NCBI GenBank assembly: GCA_028819775.1
Contig: JAPPKV010000323.1
Span: 1-11,105 of the forward strand
DNA: 11,105 bases
Source: Gammaproteobacteria bacterium
GTDB taxonomy: Bacteria > Pseudomonadota > Gammaproteobacteria > Pseudomonadales > Azotimanducaceae_A
Reading direction: 5' to 3'
In this document: positions 1 to 6,703 of the stretch, in pieces
Layout of the letters: the number at the start of each line of letters is the position of its first letter
Position numbering within the stretch: the stretch's first letter is position 1
Notes under the pieces: model-generated
Told to the model about the DNA's origin: nothing
Seen by the model: only the letters and a program-made list of their open reading frames with translations
The model's database searches: none
Translations under genes and position numbers: made by a program

Positions 1-1
1 C

Positions 2-40
2 CCCTGACCAGAGCCGTTGTTTCGGCTGTTTCCCTCAGGG
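2..40. terminator. Candidate stem-loop (nested inverted repeat)
   Basis: An outer 6-base pair of arms (CCCTGA at 2-7, TCAGGG at 35-40) encloses an inner 5-base pair (AGCCG at 12-16, CGGCT at 23-27) around a six-base TTGTTT loop. The unpaired segments between arms are unequal (4 and 7 bases). It lies about 86 bases past the dehydrogenase stop, so it could end that transcript. No U-tract follows on either strand, so an intrinsic terminator is only a weak reading; it may also be a structured element of a gene to the left. Confidence 0.25.
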
Positions 41-100
41 AGTCGACAGTCGTCAACGTACACGCGTCCTTTACTGGCTGGAAGCAAACCGATTAAAACA

Positions 101-114
101 TGTATGAACATACA
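101..114. promoter_or_regulatory. Perfect dyad, possible operator
   Basis: The sequence TGTATGAACATACA has perfect 6-base half-sites (TGTATG and CATACA) around a two-base AA centre. The tiny centre makes an RNA hairpin unlikely and fits a dimeric DNA-binding protein better. It lies 12 bases beyond the stop of the minus-strand dehydrogenase gene in AT-rich sequence, so it could control a gene to the left that is not visible. The binding protein is unknown. Confidence 0.3.
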
Positions 115-125
115 GTATCAAATCG

Positions 126-2543
126 TCAGTTGCGCCGAACCTCCCGAAACGGGCCGCGGTCCATCCGCGGCTCCTTGGGCAAACCCAGCACCCGCTCGGC
201 GATGATGTTGCGCTGGATCTCGTCGGTGCCGCCGGCGATTGACACGGCGGGGACGGAGATCAGTATTTCGGCGACGAGGCCGTCAAGGGCGCCATCGGGC
301 CCGGCCAGCATTGCGTCGGCGCCCGCGATCAGCGTGTGCACATGGCAGGCGTGGCGGGCGACGTTGCTCGCCGCGAGTTTGCCCAGCGATCCCTCGGGGC
401 CTTGCGGCTGGCCCCGTTCCTGTGCTGCGCGGGCGCGGCGGGCGGTCCACTCGGCGGATCGCGCCATAACCAAGAGCTTGGCGATTTCCTGGCGGACCAC
501 GGGATCGGCGATCCGACCCGTGACGTTGGCGCGTTCGACCACCAGGTCCACCCGCCCCGCGCGCTGTGGGTACCACTTGTAGGGTTCCATGACGGTGGCG
601 ATCTCGCGCCGTTCCTCTTCGTAGATGGAGCCTTCGAAGCCGTGCTCGCGGGCTTGGCCGCGCAGGCCGTCGGCACCCCGTCGTTCATGGGCGAGGGTGG
701 TGATCGCGACCTGCCAGCCGTTGCCTATGCCGGACACGAGGTTCTCGGGCGGGATCACCGCATCGGTGAAGAACACCTGGTTGAAGGACGCATGGCCGTT
801 CATCTGTTTCAGTTGGTGAACGTCCACGCCATCCTGGCGCATGTCGAGGATGAAGTAGGTGAGCCCCTGGTGCTTCGGCACGTCCCAGTCGGTGCGGGCG
901 AGGAGCAGGCCGTAGTCCGCGTGGTGGGCGCTGGTGGTCCACACCTTCTGGCCGTTCACGATCCAGCGCTCGCCGTTGAAGTCGGCGCGGGTCGTGGCAC
1001 CCGCGAGGTCGGAGCCGCTGCCGGGTTCGCTGAACAGTTGGCACCAGGTGTCTTCGCCGGTGAGGATGCGGCGCAGGAACCGCGCCTTCTGGTCGTCGCT
1101 GCCGTGTTCGAGCAAGGTGGCGCCGGCGAGTATCCGAATGCCGGTCTTGGCGGCGGTTACAGCGCCGAAGCGGGCGAATTCCTCGTCGACCACCGGGGCG
1201 AGGGCCTGGGGCAGGCCGCGACCGAACCATTCGGAAGGCCAGGTCGGCATCCCCCAGCCGGAATCGGCGAGCTTGGTGCGCCAGGCGACAAGGCCCGCAT
1301 GTGGATCCCAGTTGGTTTCGAGCCAGCTACGGACCTCGCGGCGAACGGCGGCCGACTTGGGGCTGTCGGGTTGTCTCTCGGCAGTCGGTGCCGCTCGGGA
1401 CGGGAATGACGTCGCGGATGCCCGCGGAGTTCGCCAATGCTGCATCAGGTTCTCGCGGTGCCCAACCGGGTCACCGAGGAAGACTTCCGAACTCTTGGCG
1501 CGTTTGTAGAACAGGTGGGTGTCGTTCTCCCAGGTGAAGCCGATGCCGCCGTGGATCTGGATGCCGTCCTTCGCCGCACGCATGTACGCGTCCGATGCGG
1601 CGGACTTGGCGAGACTGGCGAGCGCCGGAAGGTCGGCATCGCCGCCGGCGGCCGCGTTGGCGGCTTGGTAGGCGGCGGATTTGGCAAGCTCAACGGTGAG
1701 CGTCAGGTCGGCCAGCCGGTGCTTCACGGCCTGGAACGAACCGATGGCGCGGCCGAACTGGACGCGCTCCTTCGCGTATTCCACGGCGGACTCCAGCAAA
1801 CGCGCGGCCCCGCCCACCATCTCGTTGGCCAAGGCGGCGGTGGCGAGGTCGAGGGTTCGCCCTAGTGCTTCCCCGGCGTGGCCTTCGCGCCCCACCTGGC
1901 GAGCAGCGACCCCATCGAAGTTGATTCGCGCCAATTTGCGGGTCGGGTCCAAGGCCTCGAGCGGCGTTCGCGTGACGCCCTTGGCGGATGCGTCGACGGC
2001 ATAGAGGGAAAGCCCGTCCATGCCGGCGGTGCCGGGTTGACGGGCGCCGACGAGCAGCAAGTCCGCGATGCAGCCATCGAGGACATGGCTCTTGGTGCCG
2101 TTGAGTGTGCCGTTCTCCGCGACGATGCCGGTGGCGCCCAAATCCCATTCGCCATCGGTTTCGGCGAGTGCCAGGGTAGCCAGCCGGTCACCCGAGGCGA
2201 GGCCGGGGAGTAGCGCGGCCTTGTCGTCCTCGCTGCCGGCTTCAAGGATCGCCGTGGCGGCGAGGACCGTGGATGAGAAATAGGGGCCGCAATAGAGCGC
2301 TCGGCCCATCTCCTCCAAGACGACGCCAAGTTCACGGAAGGTGAACCCTTGACCGCCGTATTCCCCGGGGACGTGGACGCAAGCCAGCGCCAAGTCCTGA
2401 CAGAGTTCGCGCCACACGGCCCTGTCGTAGCCCTCGTCGGTTGCCATCAGGCGCCGGACTTCGCCGAGCGGCGATCGGTCGGCGAGGAACCTGCGAACCG
2501 CGTCGCGCAGCTGCTCCTGCTCCTCGGTGAAACCGAAACGCAC
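126..2543 (-). CDS. Fused two-domain acyl-CoA dehydrogenase (FadE34-like architecture)
   Basis: An 805-residue flavoprotein expected to introduce an alpha,beta double bond into an acyl-CoA. Two dehydrogenase modules are joined by a linker near residues 371-395 rich in A, P and S. Module 1 (about 1-370) has the FAD and dimer motifs RVQFGRAIGSFQ (260-271) and QIHGGIGF (329-336). Module 2 (about 396-805) has the flavin-contacting SEPGSGSD (505-512), a helix glutamate in AHERR (E620) and GGTDEIQRN (771-779). Each half lacks motifs the other has, as in actinobacterial alpha-beta dehydrogenases such as FadE26-FadE27 and the fused FadE34, so one composite active site is likely. E620 is the best catalytic-base candidate, with E775 as alternative. 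I chose GTG at 2543, five bases after the crotonase stop, because the sequence there begins the usual N-terminus (FGFTEEQEQLRDAVRRFL). Longer in-frame extension only covers the crotonase gene. Substrate is unknown; steroid side chain or branched acyl-CoA is possible. Confidence 0.9.
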   Translation of the reverse strand: MRFGFTEEQEQLRDAVRRFLADRSPLGEVRRLMATDEGYDRAVWRELCQDLALACVHVPGEYGGQGFTFRELGVVLEEMGRALYCGPYFSSTVLAATAILEAGSEDDKAALLPGLASGDRLATLALAETDGEWDLGATGIVAENGTLNGTKSHVLDGCIADLLLVGARQPGTAGMDGLSLYAVDASAKGVTRTPLEALDPTRKLARINFDGVAARQVGREGHAGEALGRTLDLATAALANEMVGGAARLLESAVEYAKERVQFGRAIGSFQAVKHRLADLTLTVELAKSAAYQAANAAAGGDADLPALASLAKSAASDAYMRAAKDGIQIHGGIGFTWENDTHLFYKRAKSSEVFLGDPVGHRENLMQHWRTPRASATSFPSRAAPTAERQPDSPKSAAVRREVRSWLETNWDPHAGLVAWRTKLADSGWGMPTWPSEWFGRGLPQALAPVVDEEFARFGAVTAAKTGIRILAGATLLEHGSDDQKARFLRRILTGEDTWCQLFSEPGSGSDLAGATTRADFNGERWIVNGQKVWTTSAHHADYGLLLARTDWDVPKHQGLTYFILDMRQDGVDVHQLKQMNGHASFNQVFFTDAVIPPENLVSGIGNGWQVAITTLAHERRGADGLRGQAREHGFEGSIYEEERREIATVMEPYKWYPQRAGRVDLVVERANVTGRIADPVVRQEIAKLLVMARSAEWTARRARAAQERGQPQGPEGSLGKLAASNVARHACHVHTLIAGADAMLAGPDGALDGLVAEILISVPAVSIAGGTDEIQRNIIAERVLGLPKEPRMDRGPFREVRRN

Positions 2544-2548
2544 GATGC

Positions 2549-3394
2549 CTAGCCTGCGGAGCGTTTCTTCGGCAGGTCCACGAACTCGCCGGGGCGCTTC
2601 TGCGCCTTGGCGAGCATGGCCTCCTGCATCTCCGCGCCCTGCAGGAACGAAGCGTTCCAGATCGCGATGTAGTCCAGGCCGTCCGCTGTCGAATGGTCCC
2701 GAGCGTAGTTGATCATGCGTTTGCACCCGTACACCGCCAGCGGCGGTTTGCTGGCGATCTCCCGAGCCACCTCGAGGACGCCGTCGAGCATCGCGTCCTG
2801 GTCGGCGTAGACCCGGTTGACCAGGCCGACCTCCTTGGCTTCCGAGGCGAACATGCGCCGGCCGGTGTAGGCGAGTTCGCGGACGATGCCTTCGGGAACG
2901 AGTTTGCAGAGACGGGGGAAGGTTCCGACATCGGCCGTCATGCCGATGTTGATCTCGTAGATCGTGAAATAGGCATCTTGCGTGGCATAGCGCATGTCGC
3001 ATGCCGAGACCATGTCCACGCCGCCGCCGATGCATCCGCCTTGGACGGCGGCGAGCACCGGGATGCGGCACTCCTCCAGGCAACTCAGGCTGCGCTGCAT
3101 ATGCAAGGCGCCGTCGTAGAAACTGGCGCCGTGGCGAATCCGGGTCGTCCTTGCCGTGGCCTGGTCCTGGACACCGCCACCGCCGAAGGAAGCGAGGTCC
3201 ATCCCGGCACAGAAATGCCGTCCGGTCGACGAGACGACGATGGCGCGTGCCCGGGCATTGGCGTCGATGTCCTGCACGATGGCGGGCAGATCACGCCAGA
3301 ACGCGGGAATCATGCTGTTGCGCTTCTCGGGCCTTGTCAGAACGATGTGTGCGATCTGGTCGGTGATGTCGACGCTGAAACTCTCGTAGGTCAT
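2549..3394 (-). CDS. Crotonase-family protein, probable delta3,5-delta2,4-dienoyl-CoA isomerase type
   Basis: A 281-residue enoyl-CoA hydratase/isomerase. The oxyanion-hole segments are FCAGMDL (61-67) and GGCIGGG (119-125). Three acidic residues, D127 (GGGVD), E147 (IYEIN) and D155 (TADVG), have the 20- and 8-residue spacing of the catalytic triad D176, E196 and D204 of rat ECH1, and the region around ACDMRYATQDAYF and ADVGTFPRL closely resembles that enzyme. It would therefore shift double bonds in a 3,5-dienoyl-CoA to the 2,4 position, although a hydratase activity cannot be excluded. ATG at 3394 is preceded by a strong ribosome-binding sequence (GGAAGGA, 3399-3405). It lies five bases upstream of the fused dehydrogenase, so the two are almost surely co-translated. 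The function call rests on residue matching, not on a search. Confidence 0.87.
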   Translation of the reverse strand: MTYESFSVDITDQIAHIVLTRPEKRNSMIPAFWRDLPAIVQDIDANARARAIVVSSTGRHFCAGMDLASFGGGGVQDQATARTTRIRHGASFYDGALHMQRSLSCLEECRIPVLAAVQGGCIGGGVDMVSACDMRYATQDAYFTIYEINIGMTADVGTFPRLCKLVPEGIVRELAYTGRRMFASEAKEVGLVNRVYADQDAMLDGVLEVAREIASKPPLAVYGCKRMINYARDHSTADGLDYIAIWNASFLQGAEMQEAMLAKAQKRPGEFVDLPKKRSAG

Positions 3395-3398
3395 CTAG

Positions 3399-3405
3399 TC
3401 CTTCC
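3399..3405 (-). promoter_or_regulatory. Ribosome-binding site of the crotonase gene
   Basis: On the minus strand GGAAGGA lies four bases ahead of the ATG at 3394. It is the clearest Shine-Dalgarno sequence in the left part of the cluster and fixes the crotonase start. Confidence 0.65.
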
Positions 3406-3412
3406 CATGGCT

Positions 3413-3422
3413 AATTGATCAA
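3413..3422. promoter_or_regulatory. Perfect 10-base palindrome, possible operator
   Basis: ATTGATCAAT is a perfect palindrome in the 55-base gap between the MATE stop and the crotonase start, 18 bases ahead of the crotonase ATG. Its AT-rich composition stands out from the surrounding GC-rich sequence. The position fits an operator or promoter element letting the crotonase-dehydrogenase pair be transcribed separately from the upstream genes. No regulator gene is in the window, so this is positional inference only. Confidence 0.3.
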
Positions 3423-3449
3423 TGGTCCCACAACTCGGCGGTTGGGAGG

Positions 3450-4796
3450 TCATCGTGATCCCTTGGCAGCGCGTCGCACATACCCGGCGTTCCAGTTCCA
3501 GGCGACCAGACCGACGCCGACGTTGCTCATTGCCGTGGCGATGAAGATGCCGACGTAGCCGAACAAGTAGTCGCCGAGCAACGCCAAAGGCACGTAGACG
3601 ATCAACGTGCGCAGCAGCGAGATCACGACGGACGGACCTGGCTTGCCGAGCGCATTGAATGACGAACTCGCGATCTGGGTCATGCCCATGAAGCCGATGC
3701 TCAAGGGGATGATGGTGAAGAACCACACGGCCACCCCGACCACGACGGGATCGGTACTGATCCAGGTCGTCACAACCCATTCGCCGCAGGTGACCATGAC
3801 GACGAAGGTGAGAACGCCCCAAGCCAGCGCGAAGTTGTTGGTGAGCTTCAATGCTCGCCGGACCCGGTTGACGAGACCGGCTCCCCAGTTCTGGCCGACA
3901 AAGGGCTCCACCGAGGACGATGCCGACCACAGGATCATGTGAGCCAGCATCTCCACCCGCGAAGCCACGTTGTATCCGGCTACCACCGCATCGCCATGGG
4001 CGGAGAGCAGCCTCGTGATGATGAACATGGAGATCGGCATCACCAAGCCGCTCCCGACGGCTGGCCCCCCGACGTGCATGATGGCCAGCCAGGAATTGCC
4101 GATGCCGCGCCACGTCCATCGGAAGAGATGGGCGCGGGCAATCAAGACGGCGTAGGCAACGCTGCCGAGTCCGCGTGAAATCACGTACGCCCACGCCGCA
4201 CCCGCGATGCCGAGTTCCGGTGCCCCGAACCAGCCGAAAACGAGGATGGGGCACAGGACGATCTGCCCCACTGACCCGATGGCCATGATCACACCGGGAC
4301 TCGCGGCGCTGCCCGTCGCACGGAGCAGCATCGACCCCACGATGGACGTCATGAACAGCGGGAATCCAATCGCGAACACCGTAAGGTAGTCGGTGGCCAT
4401 CTCACGAACGTCGCCCGTGGCCCCCAAGAGGCCTACGATGTGGCCGGCCGATGCGGCGAAGACCGCCGAAACCACGATGCCCACGATGAGGGCCAGCAGA
4501 TGGGCGTGGGTGACGATCGCCGCAACCCGGGTCCTGTCACCGGCGCCGAACGTACGGGCCGTGACCGACGATGCGCCGGTGCCGATGCCGCCGGCGAAGG
4601 AATAGAGGGTAATCGTAGTTGGAAAGGCGTAGCCCAGTGCCGCTAGGGCATCGGTGCCGATCCAGCCTAGAACCACGGTCTCGGCGATCTGCGCGCCGAG
4701 CATGCTCACCGAGCCGAGAGCCATGAACGACCCCAGGCGGAGCAGGTGTCTGCCTACCGACCCGCTGGTGAATCCACCCGCGATCCGAGCGGGCAC
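3450..4796 (-). CDS. MATE-family multidrug/toxin efflux transporter
   Basis: A 448-residue polytopic inner-membrane protein with about twelve hydrophobic segments in two similar halves. Family signposts are SMLLRATGSAASPGV (155-169), ending half one, VEPFVGQNWGAG (296-307), opening half two, and the matching SSSFNALGKPGPSV (377-390). The C-terminus is short and basic (RRAAKGSR). MATE carriers expel cationic or amphipathic compounds using a Na+ or H+ gradient; the ion and substrate cannot be read here. The frame is open upstream through the hydratase gene, but that extension is arginine-rich antisense-like sequence. GTG at 4796 gives the usual length of about 450 residues and an intact first helix. 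No strong ribosome-binding sequence precedes it, so the start is the least certain part. The gene sits 86 bases after the MaoC gene, inside a catabolic cluster. Confidence 0.85.
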   Translation of the reverse strand: MPARIAGGFTSGSVGRHLLRLGSFMALGSVSMLGAQIAETVVLGWIGTDALAALGYAFPTTITLYSFAGGIGTGASSVTARTFGAGDRTRVAAIVTHAHLLALIVGIVVSAVFAASAGHIVGLLGATGDVREMATDYLTVFAIGFPLFMTSIVGSMLLRATGSAASPGVIMAIGSVGQIVLCPILVFGWFGAPELGIAGAAWAYVISRGLGSVAYAVLIARAHLFRWTWRGIGNSWLAIMHVGGPAVGSGLVMPISMFIITRLLSAHGDAVVAGYNVASRVEMLAHMILWSASSSVEPFVGQNWGAGLVNRVRRALKLTNNFALAWGVLTFVVMVTCGEWVVTTWISTDPVVVGVAVWFFTIIPLSIGFMGMTQIASSSFNALGKPGPSVVISLLRTLIVYVPLALLGDYLFGYVGIFIATAMSNVGVGLVAWNWNAGYVRRAAKGSR

Positions 4797-4882
4797 CGTC
4801 GCCGGGCTGCGGGGCTTGCGGTGACCGTCGACGGCCGCGGGGGTCGAGCCGTCCTTGGCGCTGATGTTCAGACGATGCCCCG

Positions 4883-5758
4883 TTAGGGCGAGTACGCGAA
4901 GTAGGCGTTCGAGACGACGACCCGATCGTCCACGCGTGCTTCGAAGACGACCCGCCCGTCCCCATCGTGCCACGCCCGGACGTGCAGTTCGTCGTTCAGG
5001 AAGACCGGCGCGGAGAAACGCACCTTTATTATCCGGAACCGCGCCGGGTCGCCGTCGGCAACGGCGTCGAGCAACAGGTGGGCGCAATGTCCGAATGTGC
5101 ATAGGCCGTGGAGTATCGGCTCGTGGAAGCCGCCGAACCGGGCCGCGTCTGGATCGATGTGCAACGGGTTGTAGTCACCGGACAGGCGGTAGACGTGGGC
5201 CTGGTTGTCGGCAATGCGATGGGTGACGGTGACATCGGGCGCGCGTTCGGGAACCGTCATTTTCTGGGAGTATGTGGCACCTGACCCCTCGAACGGTTCG
5301 ATGTCGCCGAGTTCCTTGACTCCGCGCCGGAACGAGCCGTTGACCATCTTGACGTAGACGTCGCCATCGGCGTCCGTGACGTTGCTCTCGAACTCGACGA
5401 AACCGTTTCCGCGGCCACGGGGATGAATGCCGACCACCCGGGAGCGGACGAAGACCGAACCGGACTTCGGCAGCGGTCTCAGCAGTTCCAGGTATCGTTC
5501 GGCGTCGATGTTCAACGGGCCCGGTGAGTTCGGCACCAGATCGTGGTCCAACGGAGCCCCGGCACCGCCCCAACGGATGGGGAAGGTGGGGAAGACCGCG
5601 AAATCCAAATGGCGCTCGTAGACGAAACGCAGGGCCCGTGTGCCGATGCCGACCGCATAGAGCAACACGTCGCGCTGGTCGTAGGAAATCTCCACCGACT
5701 GGCCCCAGGGACCGGGTTTGCCGTTCGGAAGGGCTTCGGTTGCACGGTAGGTCGGCAT
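4883..5758 (-). CDS. MaoC/hydratase-2 family enoyl-CoA hydratase (double hotdog)
   Basis: A 291-residue protein with a degenerate N-terminal hotdog (about 25-150) and a C-terminal catalytic hotdog (about 170-291). The hydratase-2 signature YRLSGDYNPLHIDPDAA spans residues 190-206, with catalytic D195 and H200. This family hydrates trans-2-enoyl-CoA to the (R)-3-hydroxyacyl-CoA; relatives are the hydratase part of peroxisomal multifunctional enzyme 2 and actinobacterial steroid-degradation hydratases. It would act after the acyl-CoA dehydrogenase encoded in the same cluster. I chose ATG at 5758 because its A overlaps the TAA of the preceding reading frame (TAATG), a coupling arrangement, and because the sequence after it (MPTYRATEALP) leads straight into the hotdog. 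An in-frame ATG at 5788 would add ten residues. Confidence 0.88.
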   Translation of the reverse strand: MPTYRATEALPNGKPGPWGQSVEISYDQRDVLLYAVGIGTRALRFVYERHLDFAVFPTFPIRWGGAGAPLDHDLVPNSPGPLNIDAERYLELLRPLPKSGSVFVRSRVVGIHPRGRGNGFVEFESNVTDADGDVYVKMVNGSFRRGVKELGDIEPFEGSGATYSQKMTVPERAPDVTVTHRIADNQAHVYRLSGDYNPLHIDPDAARFGGFHEPILHGLCTFGHCAHLLLDAVADGDPARFRIIKVRFSAPVFLNDELHVRAWHDGDGRVVFEARVDDRVVVSNAYFAYSP

Positions 5759-5868
5759 TAGGCGCGTTCCATTTCCCAAACGAGCCATGTTACGCCGTAG
5801 GGGCGATGCTTGTCGTCGCCCGCGCTGGCGACCAGATTGGTGCCGTCGGGATTACGCCGCGTGGGCGT
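5758..5868 (-). pseudogene. Orphan 3' coding fragment, probable remnant of a lost gene
   Basis: Between the luciferase-like gene and the MaoC gene one frame stays open and ends in a TAA that shares its A with the MaoC ATG. The 36 codons have G or C in the third position in 27 cases, like the real genes around. The product (for example DGTNLVASAGDDKHRPYGV then TWLVWEMERA) reads like an ordinary protein C-terminus, not antisense sequence. No start codon lies between the luciferase-like stop and this segment. The simplest reading is the tail of a gene once coupled to the MaoC gene and since cut away by rearrangement. I do not recognise the family. It could also be chance. Confidence 0.35.
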
Positions 5869-5870
5869 CG

Positions 5871-6683
5871 CTACAGCGCGCCGACAGCCGCCGCCAAGTC
5901 CTCGACCCTGCGCTGGTATTCGTCGCTGTCCGCGTAGCGCCCACCGAGCACGAAACGCGCAGCACCCGCCTCCCGGAAGTCGTTCAACGCTTGCGCGGCA
6001 GCGCCCCGGTCGTGCAACGGCAATCCACCCATGACAACGATCTCGCCGACGGGCTGCCCGGCGGCGGCGCAGATCTCGGCGTAGTCCGCACAAGCGTTCG
6101 GCAGCCGTTCGGGCGTCATACCTATTGGCACCCAGCCGTCACCGAACTTCGCGGCACGCTTGAGCGCATGCGGGGGCGAACCGCCGATGTAGATCGGTGG
6201 CCGGGCCGGACGTGGCCGGAACAGAAAAGCCTGCCCGTTGGCCGTGACCTCGTCGTTGTCGAAACACGCCCGGATGAAGGCCAGCGTGTCGTCCGCGAGC
6301 CGACGGCGCTGGCGGCGGTCCACGCCCAGCGCGCGAAACTCCGGCCCCATCCAGCCAATGCCGGCGCCGAGGAGCAAACGCTCGCCGGAAAGTTCCTGGA
6401 TGCTCGCGATCTGCTTGGCGGTGGGCAGGGGTGGCCGGTAGGGGAGAATCAGGACGCCGACGCCGAGCCGGATGCGCGTGGTGACCCCGGCGAGCCACGC
6501 GAGGGAGACCAAGGGGTCTACGTAGCGCCCGTTGGAACCTACCGCGTCGTTGGGGGGGATGGCGATGTGGTCGACCACCCAGATCGATTCCAGGCCGGCG
6601 TGTTCAGCGGCGATGGCGCACGCGGACATGGTCTCAGGCGTGGATTGATCGCCCATGTTCCGCAGCATGATCCCGACATGCAT
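5871..6683 (-). CDS. Luciferase-like (LLM) oxidoreductase, probably F420-dependent
   Basis: A 270-residue (beta/alpha)8 flavin or deazaflavin oxidoreductase of the bacterial luciferase superfamily, resembling the Rv2161c-type group. Signposts are HAGLESIWVVDHI (28-40), the hydrophobic strand RIRLGVGVLILPYRPP (70-85), KQIASIQELSGERLLLGAGIGW (90-111, two adjoining pieces), PEFRALGVDRRQRRRL (114-129) and PIYIGGSPPHALKRAAKFGDGW (163-184). Such enzymes use F420 or FMN to oxidise, reduce or oxygenate small organics; the substrate is not readable. ATG at 6683 is chosen over an in-frame start at 6761 because MHVGIMLRNMG is the typical first strand, and the extra residues would overlap the GAPDH stop. 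A weak ribosome-binding sequence (GAGG) precedes it, and the gap to the GAPDH gene is 20 bases. Confidence 0.82.
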   Translation of the reverse strand: MHVGIMLRNMGDQSTPETMSACAIAAEHAGLESIWVVDHIAIPPNDAVGSNGRYVDPLVSLAWLAGVTTRIRLGVGVLILPYRPPLPTAKQIASIQELSGERLLLGAGIGWMGPEFRALGVDRRQRRRLADDTLAFIRACFDNDEVTANGQAFLFRPRPARPPIYIGGSPPHALKRAAKFGDGWVPIGMTPERLPNACADYAEICAAAGQPVGEIVVMGGLPLHDRGAAAQALNDFREAGAARFVLGGRYADSDEYQRRVEDLAAAVGAL

Positions 6684-6703
6684 TTCTGGCCTGGCGCCTC
6701 GCC

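Larger units (their letters stand above)
1..125. other. Non-coding left edge, downstream of the acyl-CoA dehydrogenase gene
   Basis: This stretch lies just past the stop codon of the minus-strand dehydrogenase gene and is richer in A and T than the rest of the window. I see no credible gene in it; the plus-strand reading frames that start here run into the antisense of the dehydrogenase. It contains a nested inverted repeat at 2-40 and a short perfect dyad at 101-114, listed separately. The gene to the left is outside the window. Confidence 0.6.

Noticed and set aside
336..1409. Long plus-strand open frame opposite the dehydrogenase
   Set aside because: It is the complement of a clearly conserved minus-strand gene; long antisense frames are usual at this GC content and no family motif was seen.
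126..2543. Dehydrogenase fusion as an assembly artefact
   Set aside because: The junction is in frame with a normal linker, and fused dehydrogenases of this type are known (FadE34), so a natural fusion is more likely.
126..3083. 985-residue reading frame as one protein
   Set aside because: The first ~180 residues are arginine- and histidine-rich antisense-frame sequence lying over the crotonase gene; the dehydrogenase N-terminus begins at 2543.
3450..5102. MATE protein starting at 5102
   Set aside because: The extra residues overlap the MaoC gene and are basic, low-complexity out-of-frame sequence; the family length fits the GTG at 4796.
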